NCBI GenBank assembly: GCA_964607705.1
Contig: CAZSLI010000010.1
Location: forward strand, 21,388-85,387
Direction: 5' to 3'
Source of the DNA: CAZSLI01 sp964607705
Lineage (GTDB): Bacteria > Actinomycetota > Coriobacteriia > Anaerosomatales > PHET01
Length of the DNA: 64,000 bases
The position numbers and the translations under genes were made by a program. Below, piece after piece: positions 50,025 through 57,435 of this stretch; position 1 is the stretch's first letter, and every line of letters begins with the position of its first letter. The notes under the pieces are model-generated. The model saw only the letters and a program-made list of their open reading frames with translations, did no database searches and had not been told where the DNA came from.

Positions 50025-52391
50025 TCAGCGCCGTGCGGGACGCAGCAAGCGCATCCCGTTGAGGATGACGAGAAGCGACACGCCCGTGTCGGCGAAGACC
50101 GCCATCCACAGAGTAGCGCGACCCGTGAGCGCGAGCACGAGGAAGATCGCCTTGACTATGACCGAGAAGGAGATGTTCACCGCGATGGTGCGCACGGTGC
50201 GCCTGCCGAGAGCGAAGAAGCCCGCCAGCGCGGTCAGGTCGTCTCGCATGAGGGCGACGTCCGCCGTCTCGAGCGCCGTGTCTGTGCCGCCGGCGCCCAT
50301 CGCGATCCCGATGTCGGACGCGGCCAGCGCAGGAGCGTCATTGACGCCATCTCCCACCATCGCCACCGTGCCGTACCGCTCCTTTAGCACGCGCACCGCG
50401 TCGGTCTTGGCGGCCGGCAGGAGGCGCGCCAGAAACCCGGTCAGCCCGGCGGCCTCCGTGACAGCCTCACCGACCCGTTCGTTGTCGCCCGTAAGCATCA
50501 CCAGGTGCTCGATCCCCAGCCGACGCAGTGCCGCCACCGCTTCACGGGCCTCCGACCGCACCTGATCGGCGACACCGATGACCCCCAGGACCCGCGACGC
50601 GTCCGTGAGGACGAGTGCGGTGCTGCCCGACTCCTCGGCAGACGCGATGGCGCTCGCCACCTCGGCGGTCACGGCGCCGTGCTGCTCGGCGCATGAAGGG
50701 CTGCAGACCTCGTAGGCAACGCCGCCGATGACTCCCGACACGCCACGGCCGGGTGCCTCGTGATAGGAGGAGACGTCCGGGAGGGCGGCGTCGGCCGCTG
50801 CCCGAACGACCGCGCGGGCTATCGGGTGGTTGGACTGCGACTCCAGCGCGGCCGCGATGTGCAGCGCCTCCTCCGCGCTCAGGCCATGGAACCCGGCCAG
50901 CTGTGCGACCTCGGGGCGGCCCAGCGTGAGCGTGCCGGTCTTGTCGAACGCGATCGCGCGTACCTTCGCGGCCGTCTCGAGATAGGCCCCACCCTTGACC
51001 AGCACGCCGTCCCGGCTGGCTCGCGTGATACCGCTGACGATGGACACCGGCGTGGAGATGACGAGCGCGCACGGGCAACTCACGACAAGCATGACGAGTG
51101 ACCGGCTCACCCACTCGGACCAGAGGGGATCGACGCCGGTCGCGAGCAGGAAGAGTGGGGGCACGATGGCGATGGCGGCGGCCAAGCCGAGCACCGCCGG
51201 GGTGTAGTAGCGGCTGAAGCGCTCGACGAGCTGCTGCGAGGGAGCGCGCGACGCCTGCGCCTCCTCGACCAGGTAGACGATGCGTGCGAGCGTCGATTCA
51301 CCGGCCGCTGCCGACGTGCGGACTTCGATGACACCGAACGTGTTGAGCGACCCTGCAAAGACCAGGCTGCCCGTCGTCTTGTCGACTGGTACCGACTCGC
51401 CGGTGATCGGCGACTCGTCGACCGCGCTCGCGCCGGAGACCACCTCGCCGTCGAGCGGGACCCGCTCGCCCGGCCGTACCAGCACCGTCTCGCCTACGCC
51501 GACTTCGCCTACCGCCACGTCGACAAGCACCCCTGAGCGCCGTACGCGCGCCATCGCGGGGGCGAGCGACATCAGGTCGCGTATCGAGCGTCGCGTGCGT
51601 TCGAGCGAACGGGACTCGAGCAGCCCGCCCAGCGAGAACAGGAAGAAGACCGTCGCGCCCTCTCCCCACTCGCCGAGGGCCGCGGCGCCGAAGACCGCCA
51701 CGGACATCAGGACATTCATATCGAGGATGCGCGCCTTGAGTGAGACCAGCGCGCGCCGCCATACCAGCAAGCCGCCGAAGACGATGGCGATCGCATACGC
51801 GGCCGTGGATACCCACGCCGGCGCCGGGGACCAAGCGAGGACCATCCCGAGCAGCGAGAAGACGCCGGAGCCGACCGTGGCGACCTCCGCCCTGTTGCGC
51901 TCGAGCCAGGGCCGCTCGGGCGCCTCCGCACCCGCCGCGACGTCCTCGAGCGACTGCGCTCCGTGCCCTGTCGCCTCGACGGTCTTGACGACCTCGGCCC
52001 GAGGGTCGGCCCGCGCCTCGTACTCGACGAGCAGCGTGCCCGAGGCGAAGTTGAGGTCCGCGGCGATCACGCCGGGCAGCCGACTGACGGACGCACTCAC
52101 GGTGCGTGCGCAATCGGGTCAATCGAGCCCCGTGATGCGCCACGCGGCATGCCTCACCGAGTCGGCGAATTCAAGCCCCAGGCCCTCCATCTCACGCGCC
52201 AGCGCCGCCTCCGAGACCCGCGCGGGGTCGAATTCCACGCGCACGGCGGCGCCACTCACGTCGCAGTCGACCTTCGCGACACCGGGCACGCGCCCGAGCG
52301 CCTCACACGCGCGGTTCGCGCAGGAGGCGCAGCGCAGAGTGCCCGGCTGCACGCTCGGCAGCTCGAAGGTGGCGGTGCCGCGATCGCTCAT
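50025..52391 (-). CDS. cadA: Zn/Cd/Pb-type P1B ATPase with in-frame TGA (candidate selenocysteine)
   Basis: 788 aa if the TGA at 52119-52121 is read as an amino acid. HMA domain 1 has C21-AS-C24. HMA domain 2 reads WRITGLD, then TGA (residue 91), then PDCARTVSASV, so the TGA takes the place of the first Cys in CxxC. The ATPase part has CPC in the membrane (C439, C441), DKTGTLT (D483) and GDGVNDAPALA, typical of Zn/Cd/Pb exporters. The ATG at 52391 overlaps the repressor stop (ATGA) and has GAGGAGG. A stem-loop right after the TGA resembles a bacterial SECIS. If the TGA is a stop, the product is a 90-residue peptide and the rest would need a poor GTG restart at 52100. It is either a selenoprotein or a recently broken gene. 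Confidence 0.7.
52080..52117 (-). promoter_or_regulatory. SECIS-like stem-loop directly after in-frame TGA
   Basis: Counting the U of UGA as 1, nucleotides 5-42 pair as 7 bp (one a wobble), then 2 bp with a bulged U at 35, a C-C mismatch, and 6 bp, closing the pentaloop CGUGA. The GU of the loop falls at 22-23; in E. coli fdhF the SelB-recognised GU is at 23-24. Pairing spans 15 base pairs in 38 nt. The bulged U is on the 3' side rather than the 5' side as in E. coli. Confidence 0.55.
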
Positions 52392-52777
52392 CGAGGCGCC
52401 TCCTCGGCATGCTCGAGGCCGATGGCGAGCAGGTGCCGTACGTGTTCGTCGGCGAGGCGGTAGACCGCGCGCGTGCCCTCGCGGCGAAACGTCACGAGTC
52501 CCCGGTCTCGGAGCAGGCGGAGCTGGTGACTGACGCCCGATTCGCTGATGCCGGCCACGTCGGCGAGGTCGCACACGCAAAGTTCCTCGGCGGCCAGAGC
52601 CTCGAGGATCCGGAAGCGCGTCACATCGGCGAAAGCCGAGAAGATGGCGACGGTGCGTGCGGCTGACACGTCGGATGACACCGCAAGCCGCACGCGCGCC
52701 ACGGCGGCCGGGTCGACGACGCGCGCGCTGCAGGAGCCGTTTTCGGGCGTTGTATGAATATCTGAGCACTTATTCAT
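52388..52777 (-). CDS. cadC: ArsR/SmtB-family metal sensor, CadC-like
   Basis: 129 aa. A winged helix with the ELCVCDLA metal motif on helix 3 and recognition helix SESGVSHQLRLLRDRG. N-terminal Cys residues (C4, C16) can join the ELCVC pair as in CadC, which binds Cd, Pb or Zn thiolates and leaves DNA. The ATG at 52777 was chosen because it is needed for these N-terminal Cys; it has no clear ribosome site, but a TTGCGT...TACCCT promoter would start transcription near the ATG, so the message may be leaderless. The operator overlaps the start, implying autoregulation. It is coupled to the ATPase gene by a 4-nt overlap. Confidence 0.85.
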   Translation of the reverse strand: MNKCSDIHTTPENGSCSARVVDPAAVARVRLAVSSDVSAARTVAIFSAFADVTRFRILEALAAEELCVCDLADVAGISESGVSHQLRLLRDRGLVTFRREGTRAVYRLADEHVRHLLAIGLEHAEEAPR

Positions 52778-52778
52778 A
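52753..52778 (-). promoter_or_regulatory. SmtB/CadC-type operator over the repressor start
   Basis: The imperfect 6-2-6 repeat TGAGCA-CT-TATTCA (52763-52776) matches SmtB-family sites of the form TGAACA-n2-TATTCA. A second palindrome TATGAATA (52753-52760) with TATTCATA (52771-52778) overlaps it. Both cover the ATG at 52777 and lie just downstream of the likely promoter. Confidence 0.6.
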
Positions 52779-52813
52779 TAGGGAGGGTACTCCCCCGTCG
52801 CTCGGGAACGCAA

Positions 52814-52842
52814 ACGGCCCGGTCAGCGTTGCACCGGGCCGT
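52814..52842 (-). terminator. Intrinsic terminator after the Cys-rich gene
   Basis: ACGGCCCGGT (52814-52823) pairs perfectly with ACCGGGCCGT (52833-52842) across a 9-nt loop, and on the minus strand TTTGCG follows. It ends the 118-aa gene transcript right before the -35 of the metal operon promoter. Confidence 0.75.
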
Positions 52843-52866
52843 CAGAAGGGTCGTGCGCGCAGAGGG

Positions 52867-53223
52867 CTACTGGCCCATGCCGAACTCCTCCATGAGGGGG
52901 TCGAACGCCTGGACATTCCAGTCGACGCCCATCATGCGGAGCATGTTGTAGTAGTCCTCCTCGGAGTACTCCTTGTTGAGGATGTGGAACCGGGCACCGT
53001 TGAGTCCCACGCAGAATGCGCAGTCTCGGCAGTCGATGCACTGGACGCAGTCGATGATGCTGTCCGAGTTGTGGCAGTTGATGCAGTTGCGGGAGTTGTA
53101 CACGTAGTTGCAGTTGCGACAGGCTTCGACGTTGAAGCAGCCATAGTTGTTCGCCTGGTCGCGATCGTGAGTGTGCTCGTTCTTGAGTCGCGCCCACTCT
53201 CGATTGAACTCGTCGCGGTTCAT
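52867..53223 (-). CDS. Cys-rich protein with CxxC ladder
   Basis: 118 aa. Ten Cys lie at 29, 35, 38, 47, 50, 59, 62, 65, 68 and 71, all at spacings that are multiples of three, with CVQCIDCRDCAFC at the end. A C-terminal part (GLNGARFHILNKEYSEEDYYNMLRMMG) is acidic and aromatic. Similar proteins with poly-CxxC ladders ending in a GL.. ..ILNK.YS..(E/D)Y tail are known as uncharacterised from many bacteria. The regular spacing would fit a small beta-helix or multi-metal (zinc or Fe-S) binding face. ATG start at 53223; a terminator follows. No function known; the neighbouring metal operon is suggestive only. Confidence 0.7.
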   Translation of the reverse strand: MNRDEFNREWARLKNEHTHDRDQANNYGCFNVEACRNCNYVYNSRNCINCHNSDSIIDCVQCIDCRDCAFCVGLNGARFHILNKEYSEEDYYNMLRMMGVDWNVQAFDPLMEEFGMGQ

Positions 53224-53286
53224 TCCTCGCCCCTTTGATGCGGTGAAACTGCCGGTGGCGTCACTGTATCACGCGTCGTTCAGGGA

Positions 53287-53309
53287 GTAGCATCTACCCA
53301 AGATGCTAC
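53287..53309 (+). promoter_or_regulatory. Perfect inverted repeat upstream of the 220-aa gene
   Basis: GTAGCATCT (53287-53295) pairs with AGATGCTAC (53301-53309) across ACCCA. It ends 18 nt before the ATG at 53328, so it is either an operator at the promoter or a hairpin in the 5' leader. The regulator is unknown. Confidence 0.4.
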
Positions 53310-53327
53310 CCGAACGAAAGGCCGCCG

Positions 53328-53990
53328 ATGACCCCCACCACACGCCTCTGGCTCGTCGCGGGCGCCGCGGCCCTCGTGGGCGCGCTCGTCGGTGCCGGGG
53401 CGGCGATCGCATATCTTCAGGACACCGAGTCTGCCCCCACCGCCGACGTCACGATGCTGCGCTCGCAGATCGACGAGCGGGACGCTGAGATCGAGCGGCT
53501 CACCGAGAAGTACAACCAGGCGGTCTCGCTGGCAGCCACCACACCAGCATCCTCCTTGGCGACCACGCCGACCTCGGAGGAGGCACCCGTTTCCCAGGGC
53601 CAGACCGGTCGGCAGTTCGCCTACATCAGCAAACTGAAGAAGGGCGATCCGGGTTCCCTGGTCGCCGACTATGCGCAGTTCCTCACGGGCGCCGCTGCAT
53701 CGAAGGCAGCTGCGGCGCATGGCGACGAATCTCCCCCGCCCAACGACTACTACATCGTGAACGACAACCCCAAGCTGCGGACTCTCCCGGTCGCCACGAA
53801 CGTGAAGGTGGTTCTCGTGTCGCGTCCGGGTGGCGAAGCAGAGCTCAGCGGCTATTCGGCCGATCTCTCGACGCTCGCCAAGTACCTCGCCGACACGGGG
53901 GAGACAACCGCATCCATACGGGCGGACGGGTTCTGGCTGACGCTCGAGGATGGCATCGTGATGAAGATCGAGGAGCAGTACGTGCCCTAG
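53328..53990 (+). CDS. Membrane-anchored envelope protein of unknown function
   Basis: 220 aa. One N-terminal membrane segment (about 8-30) is followed by a short coiled-coil (LRSQIDERDAEIERLTEKYNQAV, about 44-66), a Ser/Thr/Ala/Pro linker (67-95), and a C-terminal domain of about 125 residues with short strands (IVNDNPKLRTLPVATNVKVVLVSRPGG). The layout suggests a protein facing outward from the membrane. The ATG has AAAGG upstream. Its stop shares a CTAG with uvrB. Not recognised as a known family. Confidence 0.65.
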   Translation: MTPTTRLWLVAGAAALVGALVGAGAAIAYLQDTESAPTADVTMLRSQIDERDAEIERLTEKYNQAVSLAATTPASSLATTPTSEEAPVSQGQTGRQFAYISKLKKGDPGSLVADYAQFLTGAAASKAAAAHGDESPPPNDYYIVNDNPKLRTLPVATNVKVVLVSRPGGEAELSGYSADLSTLAKYLADTGETTASIRADGFWLTLEDGIVMKIEEQYVP

Positions 53991-56101
53991 CGGCGCCGCT
54001 TCTTGACGCCGTGGGCCGAGCCCTTGCGGGCGCCCTGCTTCAAGCGGTCGAGCACGTCGTCGGCTGAGAGCGCCTCGATCTCGGCCCTGAGCTTCACGAC
54101 CTGGTCTCGTAAGCGGGCAGCCGTCTCGAAGTCGAGGTTCTGCGCCGCGTGAGCCATCTCGTCCTCCATCGAGGAGATGAGCCGGAGTGCCTCGGGCCGC
54201 GGCAACTGCGCCAGCTCGCGTGCGGCCTCGACCGCCGGCATGGCTTCGGACTCGCCGCTGCGCACGTATTGCACGATATCGGCGATCGCCTTGCGGATCG
54301 TCTGCGGCTCGATGCCGTGCTCCTCGTTGTAGGCCATCTGGAGGGCACGGCGGCGATTGGTCTCGTCGATCGCGAGCCGCATCGAGTCGGTGACCTTGTC
54401 GGCATACATGATGACCTCGCCCGAAACGTTTCGGGCGGCGCGTCCTATGGTCTGGATAAGCGAGCGGAAGTTGCGGAGGAATCCTTCCTTGTCGGCATCG
54501 AGGATCGCGACGAGCGACACCTCGGGCAGGTCCAGTCCCTCGCGCAGCAGGTTGATGCCCACCACGACGTCGTTCACGCCGGCGCGCAGGTCGCGCAGGA
54601 TCTCGACGCGCTCCAGCGTCCCGATGTCGCTGTGAAGGTAGCGCACTTTGATCCCCTGTTCGAACAGGTAGTCGGTGAGGTCCTCGGCCATCTTCTTGGT
54701 GAGCGTGGTGACGAGCACGCGCTCGTCCTTGGCCACACGCTCCTTGATCTCGCCGATGAGGTCGTCGATCTGTCCCTTCACCGGCCGCACAACCACCTCG
54801 GGGTCGATGAGCCCGGTCGGGCGGATGATCTGCTCGACGACCTGCTCGGCGACGTTCATCTCGTAGTCTCCGGGTGTGGCCGAGACGTAGATGAACTGCG
54901 GAACGCGCTGCTCGAACTCGTCGAAACGCAGGGGACGGTTGTCGAGCGCGCTCGGCAGGCGGAATCCATGCTCGACGAGGGTCATCTTCCGGCTACGGTC
55001 GCCCTCGTGCATCCCGCGCACCTGCGGGATGGTCACGTGGCTCTCGTCGATGATGCAGAGGAAGTCCTTCGGGAAGTAGTCGATGAGCGTGTTGGGCGGC
55101 TCCCCCGGCTCGCGCCCGTCGAGGTGGCGCGAGTAGTTCTCGATTCCGCTCGTGAAGCCCATCGTCTCGAGCATCTCGAGGTCGTAGTTGGTACGCATCT
55201 CGAGTCGCTGGGCCTCGAGAAGCTTGCCCTCCGCCTTCAGCTCCTTCAGACGCTGAGTGAGTTCGTCCTGGATGGTCTGGAGGGCCTTCTGCAGCTTGCG
55301 CTTCTCGGTGACGTAGTGGGTCGCGGGCCAGACCGGCAGAGACTCGAACCGGTTCAGCACCTCGCCGGTGAGCTGGTCCACCTCGGCGATCGACTCGATG
55401 TCGTCACCGAAGAACTCGACGCGCACCGGATGGTCGGCGTAGGGCGGAAACACGTCGATGACATCGCCGCGCACGCGGAAGGTGCCCCTGTCGAGGTCGA
55501 AGTCGTTGCGGTCGTACTGGATCTCGATCAGATCGCGCATGAGTTGATCGCGGTCGTAACCCTTGCTGACGTCGAGGAACGCGGCCATGCCGGCGTAGTC
55601 TTCCGGCGAGCCGATGCCGTAGATGCAGCTCACCGAGGCAACGACAACCACGTCGCGCCGCGACAGCAACGCCGCTGTGGCGGCATGCCTGAGCTTCTCG
55701 ACCTCCTCGTTGATCGAGGAGTCCTTCTCTATGAATGTGTCGGTGGTCGGGACGTATGCCTCGGGCTGGTAGTAGTCGTAGTAGCTCACGAAGTAGACGA
55801 CGGCGTTGTCCGGCAGGAACTCGCGGAGCTCGGATGCGAGCTGCGCGGCGAGCGTCTTGTTGGGCGCCATCACGAGCGTCGGCTTCTGCACGGCCTCGAT
55901 GACCTTGGCCATGGTGAAAGTCTTGCCCGACCCCGTCACGCCCAGAAGAGTCTGGTACCGGTCGCCCTCGCCAACGCCTCTGGCAAGGTCTGCGATCGCC
56001 TTCGGCTGGTCTCCCGAAGGCTCGAACGGGGACACGACACGCAACGGCCGCTGACCATCGCCTGCCGATGGCGGCAGGCCAAGATGTTTCTGCTCGCTCA
56101 C
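53987..56101 (-). CDS. uvrB: Excinuclease ABC subunit B
   Basis: 704 aa. Walker A GVTGSGKTFTMA, the beta-hairpin YYDYYQPEAYVPTTDTFIEKD, helicase motif LLREGLDLPE, and a C-terminal UVR motif (AAQNLDFETAARLRDQ) that contacts UvrC. UvrB verifies damage handed over by UvrA. The GTG at 56101 overlaps the transglycosylase stop (GTGA) and has AAGGGTGG upstream; the frame upstream belongs to another gene. A basic tail (GARKGSAHGVKKRRR) ends the protein. Confidence 0.95.
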   Translation of the reverse strand: MSEQKHLGLPPSAGDGQRPLRVVSPFEPSGDQPKAIADLARGVGEGDRYQTLLGVTGSGKTFTMAKVIEAVQKPTLVMAPNKTLAAQLASELREFLPDNAVVYFVSYYDYYQPEAYVPTTDTFIEKDSSINEEVEKLRHAATAALLSRRDVVVVASVSCIYGIGSPEDYAGMAAFLDVSKGYDRDQLMRDLIEIQYDRNDFDLDRGTFRVRGDVIDVFPPYADHPVRVEFFGDDIESIAEVDQLTGEVLNRFESLPVWPATHYVTEKRKLQKALQTIQDELTQRLKELKAEGKLLEAQRLEMRTNYDLEMLETMGFTSGIENYSRHLDGREPGEPPNTLIDYFPKDFLCIIDESHVTIPQVRGMHEGDRSRKMTLVEHGFRLPSALDNRPLRFDEFEQRVPQFIYVSATPGDYEMNVAEQVVEQIIRPTGLIDPEVVVRPVKGQIDDLIGEIKERVAKDERVLVTTLTKKMAEDLTDYLFEQGIKVRYLHSDIGTLERVEILRDLRAGVNDVVVGINLLREGLDLPEVSLVAILDADKEGFLRNFRSLIQTIGRAARNVSGEVIMYADKVTDSMRLAIDETNRRRALQMAYNEEHGIEPQTIRKAIADIVQYVRSGESEAMPAVEAARELAQLPRPEALRLISSMEDEMAHAAQNLDFETAARLRDQVVKLRAEIEALSADDVLDRLKQGARKGSAHGVKKRRR

Positions 56102-56688
56102 TGCGCCCACCCTTCGAAGGCCTCGGGGTAGAGGGCCTCGTATCTGTCCTTCCCCCGTGCGACCTTCAGCACGAAGTACTTGGTCTCGGGGAACTCTATG
56201 TGCTTTCGGATGTCGCCGCCTTCCCTCGCCCATGCATCGGCGTTGGCAAGGCCGGCGTTGTAGGCGGCGAGCGAGGTCTCGACCTCGTGGTACCGCTCGA
56301 CAAGGTAGCGCAGGTAGGCGGCGCCGTACTCGATATTGACCTCGGGCCGTTCGAGGTCCTCAGGCGGATACGTGCGCTCATCCACCTTGCCGCGGCGCGC
56401 CAGCTCCTCGGCGGTGGACGGCATGATCTGCATCAGGCCGGTCGCCCCGACGGCCGAGCGTGCGGAGGGGTCCCAGTCCGACTCGGCATCGATCACCGCG
56501 GCAACGAGGAACGGGCTCACCCTGTGCCTCTCAGCGGAGGCCTCGATGGCCGACTCGTAGCGCAGCGGGTAGTAGCGCCGCTGCCACCCCTGAGGCCCGC
56601 GCAGGAACAGGAAGGTCACCACGCCGAGAAGCAGTATGACGCCGACGAGCACCATACGGTGCCACGCCAGGAGACGTGCCCTCGGCAT
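56098..56688 (-). CDS. Lytic transglycosylase (Slt-like)
   Basis: 196 aa. An N-terminal membrane anchor (about 12-30) is followed by the SLT domain: AAVIDAESDWDPSARS with the catalytic Glu of ESxx, GATGLMQIMPSTAEEL, and AAYNAGLANADAW. It cleaves glycan strands of peptidoglycan in the cell wall. The ATG shares one base with the coaE stop (TGATG) and the gene overlaps uvrB by 4 nt. Orders such as coaE-transglycosylase-uvrB occur in many actinobacteria and clostridia. Confidence 0.92.
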   Translation of the reverse strand: MPRARLLAWHRMVLVGVILLLGVVTFLFLRGPQGWQRRYYPLRYESAIEASAERHRVSPFLVAAVIDAESDWDPSARSAVGATGLMQIMPSTAEELARRGKVDERTYPPEDLERPEVNIEYGAAYLRYLVERYHEVETSLAAYNAGLANADAWAREGGDIRKHIEFPETKYFVLKVARGKDRYEALYPEAFEGWAQ

Positions 56689-57305
56689 CAGCCGTTGCCC
56701 ACCGGGGCCACGACGCGCTCCCAGTAGTCGCCGAGTCTCGCGATGAAGTCCTCTCGGCTGCCGGCGTTGACGATGACCTCGTTGGCCAGCTCGGCGCGCT
56801 CGGCGTCGGTCGCCTGCGCTCGTATGCGCCGCCGGGCGTCGCCCTCGCTCATGCCGCGCGCGAGTACCCGCTCGACGCGCACCGACTCCGGCGCGACGAT
56901 CGCGAGCACGCTGTCGGCGATCTCGGCGAAGACCGGCGCCTCCACCAGCAGCGGCACCTCGATGACGATCGCTTCGGGTTGCGTGGCGAGCAGCCGGATG
57001 TCCCGGATAGCGGGGCCGACCTGGGCCGCTATCGCCGGGTGGGTGATCGCATTGAGCCGTCTCGTGGCCTCCGCCGAGGAGAAGGCCAGGCGCGCGAGAG
57101 CCGGTCTGTCGAGCGAGCCGTCGGCCAGCAGCACCTCTTCGCGGCCGAACTCCTCGGCGACCTGGTCGAGGGTTCGCGAACCCTTCGCCAGCACGTCGTG
57201 TGCGATGGCGTCGAGGTCGAGGATGACCGCGCCACGAGAGCGGAAGTACTCCGCCGCCGTGGACTTCCCCGAACCGAGGCCTCCTGTGAGCGCGATGACA
57301 AGCAT
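56688..57305 (-). CDS. coaE: Dephospho-CoA kinase
   Basis: 205 aa. P-loop GGLGSGKSTAA at the start, LDLDAIAHDVL and ITHPAI motifs, and VPLLVEA in the middle are characteristic. It phosphorylates dephospho-CoA to coenzyme A, the last step of CoA biosynthesis. The ATG at 57305 was chosen because the P-loop begins within ten residues; the frame runs on upstream as low-complexity sequence from the rpsA region. No strong ribosome site is visible. Confidence 0.93.
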   Translation of the reverse strand: MLVIALTGGLGSGKSTAAEYFRSRGAVILDLDAIAHDVLAKGSRTLDQVAEEFGREEVLLADGSLDRPALARLAFSSAEATRRLNAITHPAIAAQVGPAIRDIRLLATQPEAIVIEVPLLVEAPVFAEIADSVLAIVAPESVRVERVLARGMSEGDARRRIRAQATDAERAELANEVIVNAGSREDFIARLGDYWERVVAPVGNG

Positions 57306-57372
57306 ACGTTCACTGGTACCACAGCTCAGGGACAAAGCCCACCCCGCCGAGCACTCCGCCGCAGGAAACACA

Positions 57373-57404
57373 CGAGGCCGGAGCGGTTGTCCGCCCCGGC
57401 CTCG
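57373..57404 (-). terminator. Intrinsic terminator after rpsA
   Basis: A 9-bp stem (57373-57381 with 57396-57404), one mismatch, and 4 bp (57383-57386 with 57391-57394) close a TTGT loop. On the minus strand TGTGTTTCC follows. It lies 32 nt beyond the rpsA stop and separates rpsA from coaE. Confidence 0.65.
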
Positions 57405-57435
57405 CCAGTGACTCAAGTGATGCGGTAAGGGATGC

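Noticed and set aside
52100..52100. GTG as an independent start of the P-ATPase
   Set aside because: No ribosome site precedes it, and it lies inside the stem-loop, cutting the second HMA domain in half. A start at 52391 with a read-through TGA explains the sequence better.
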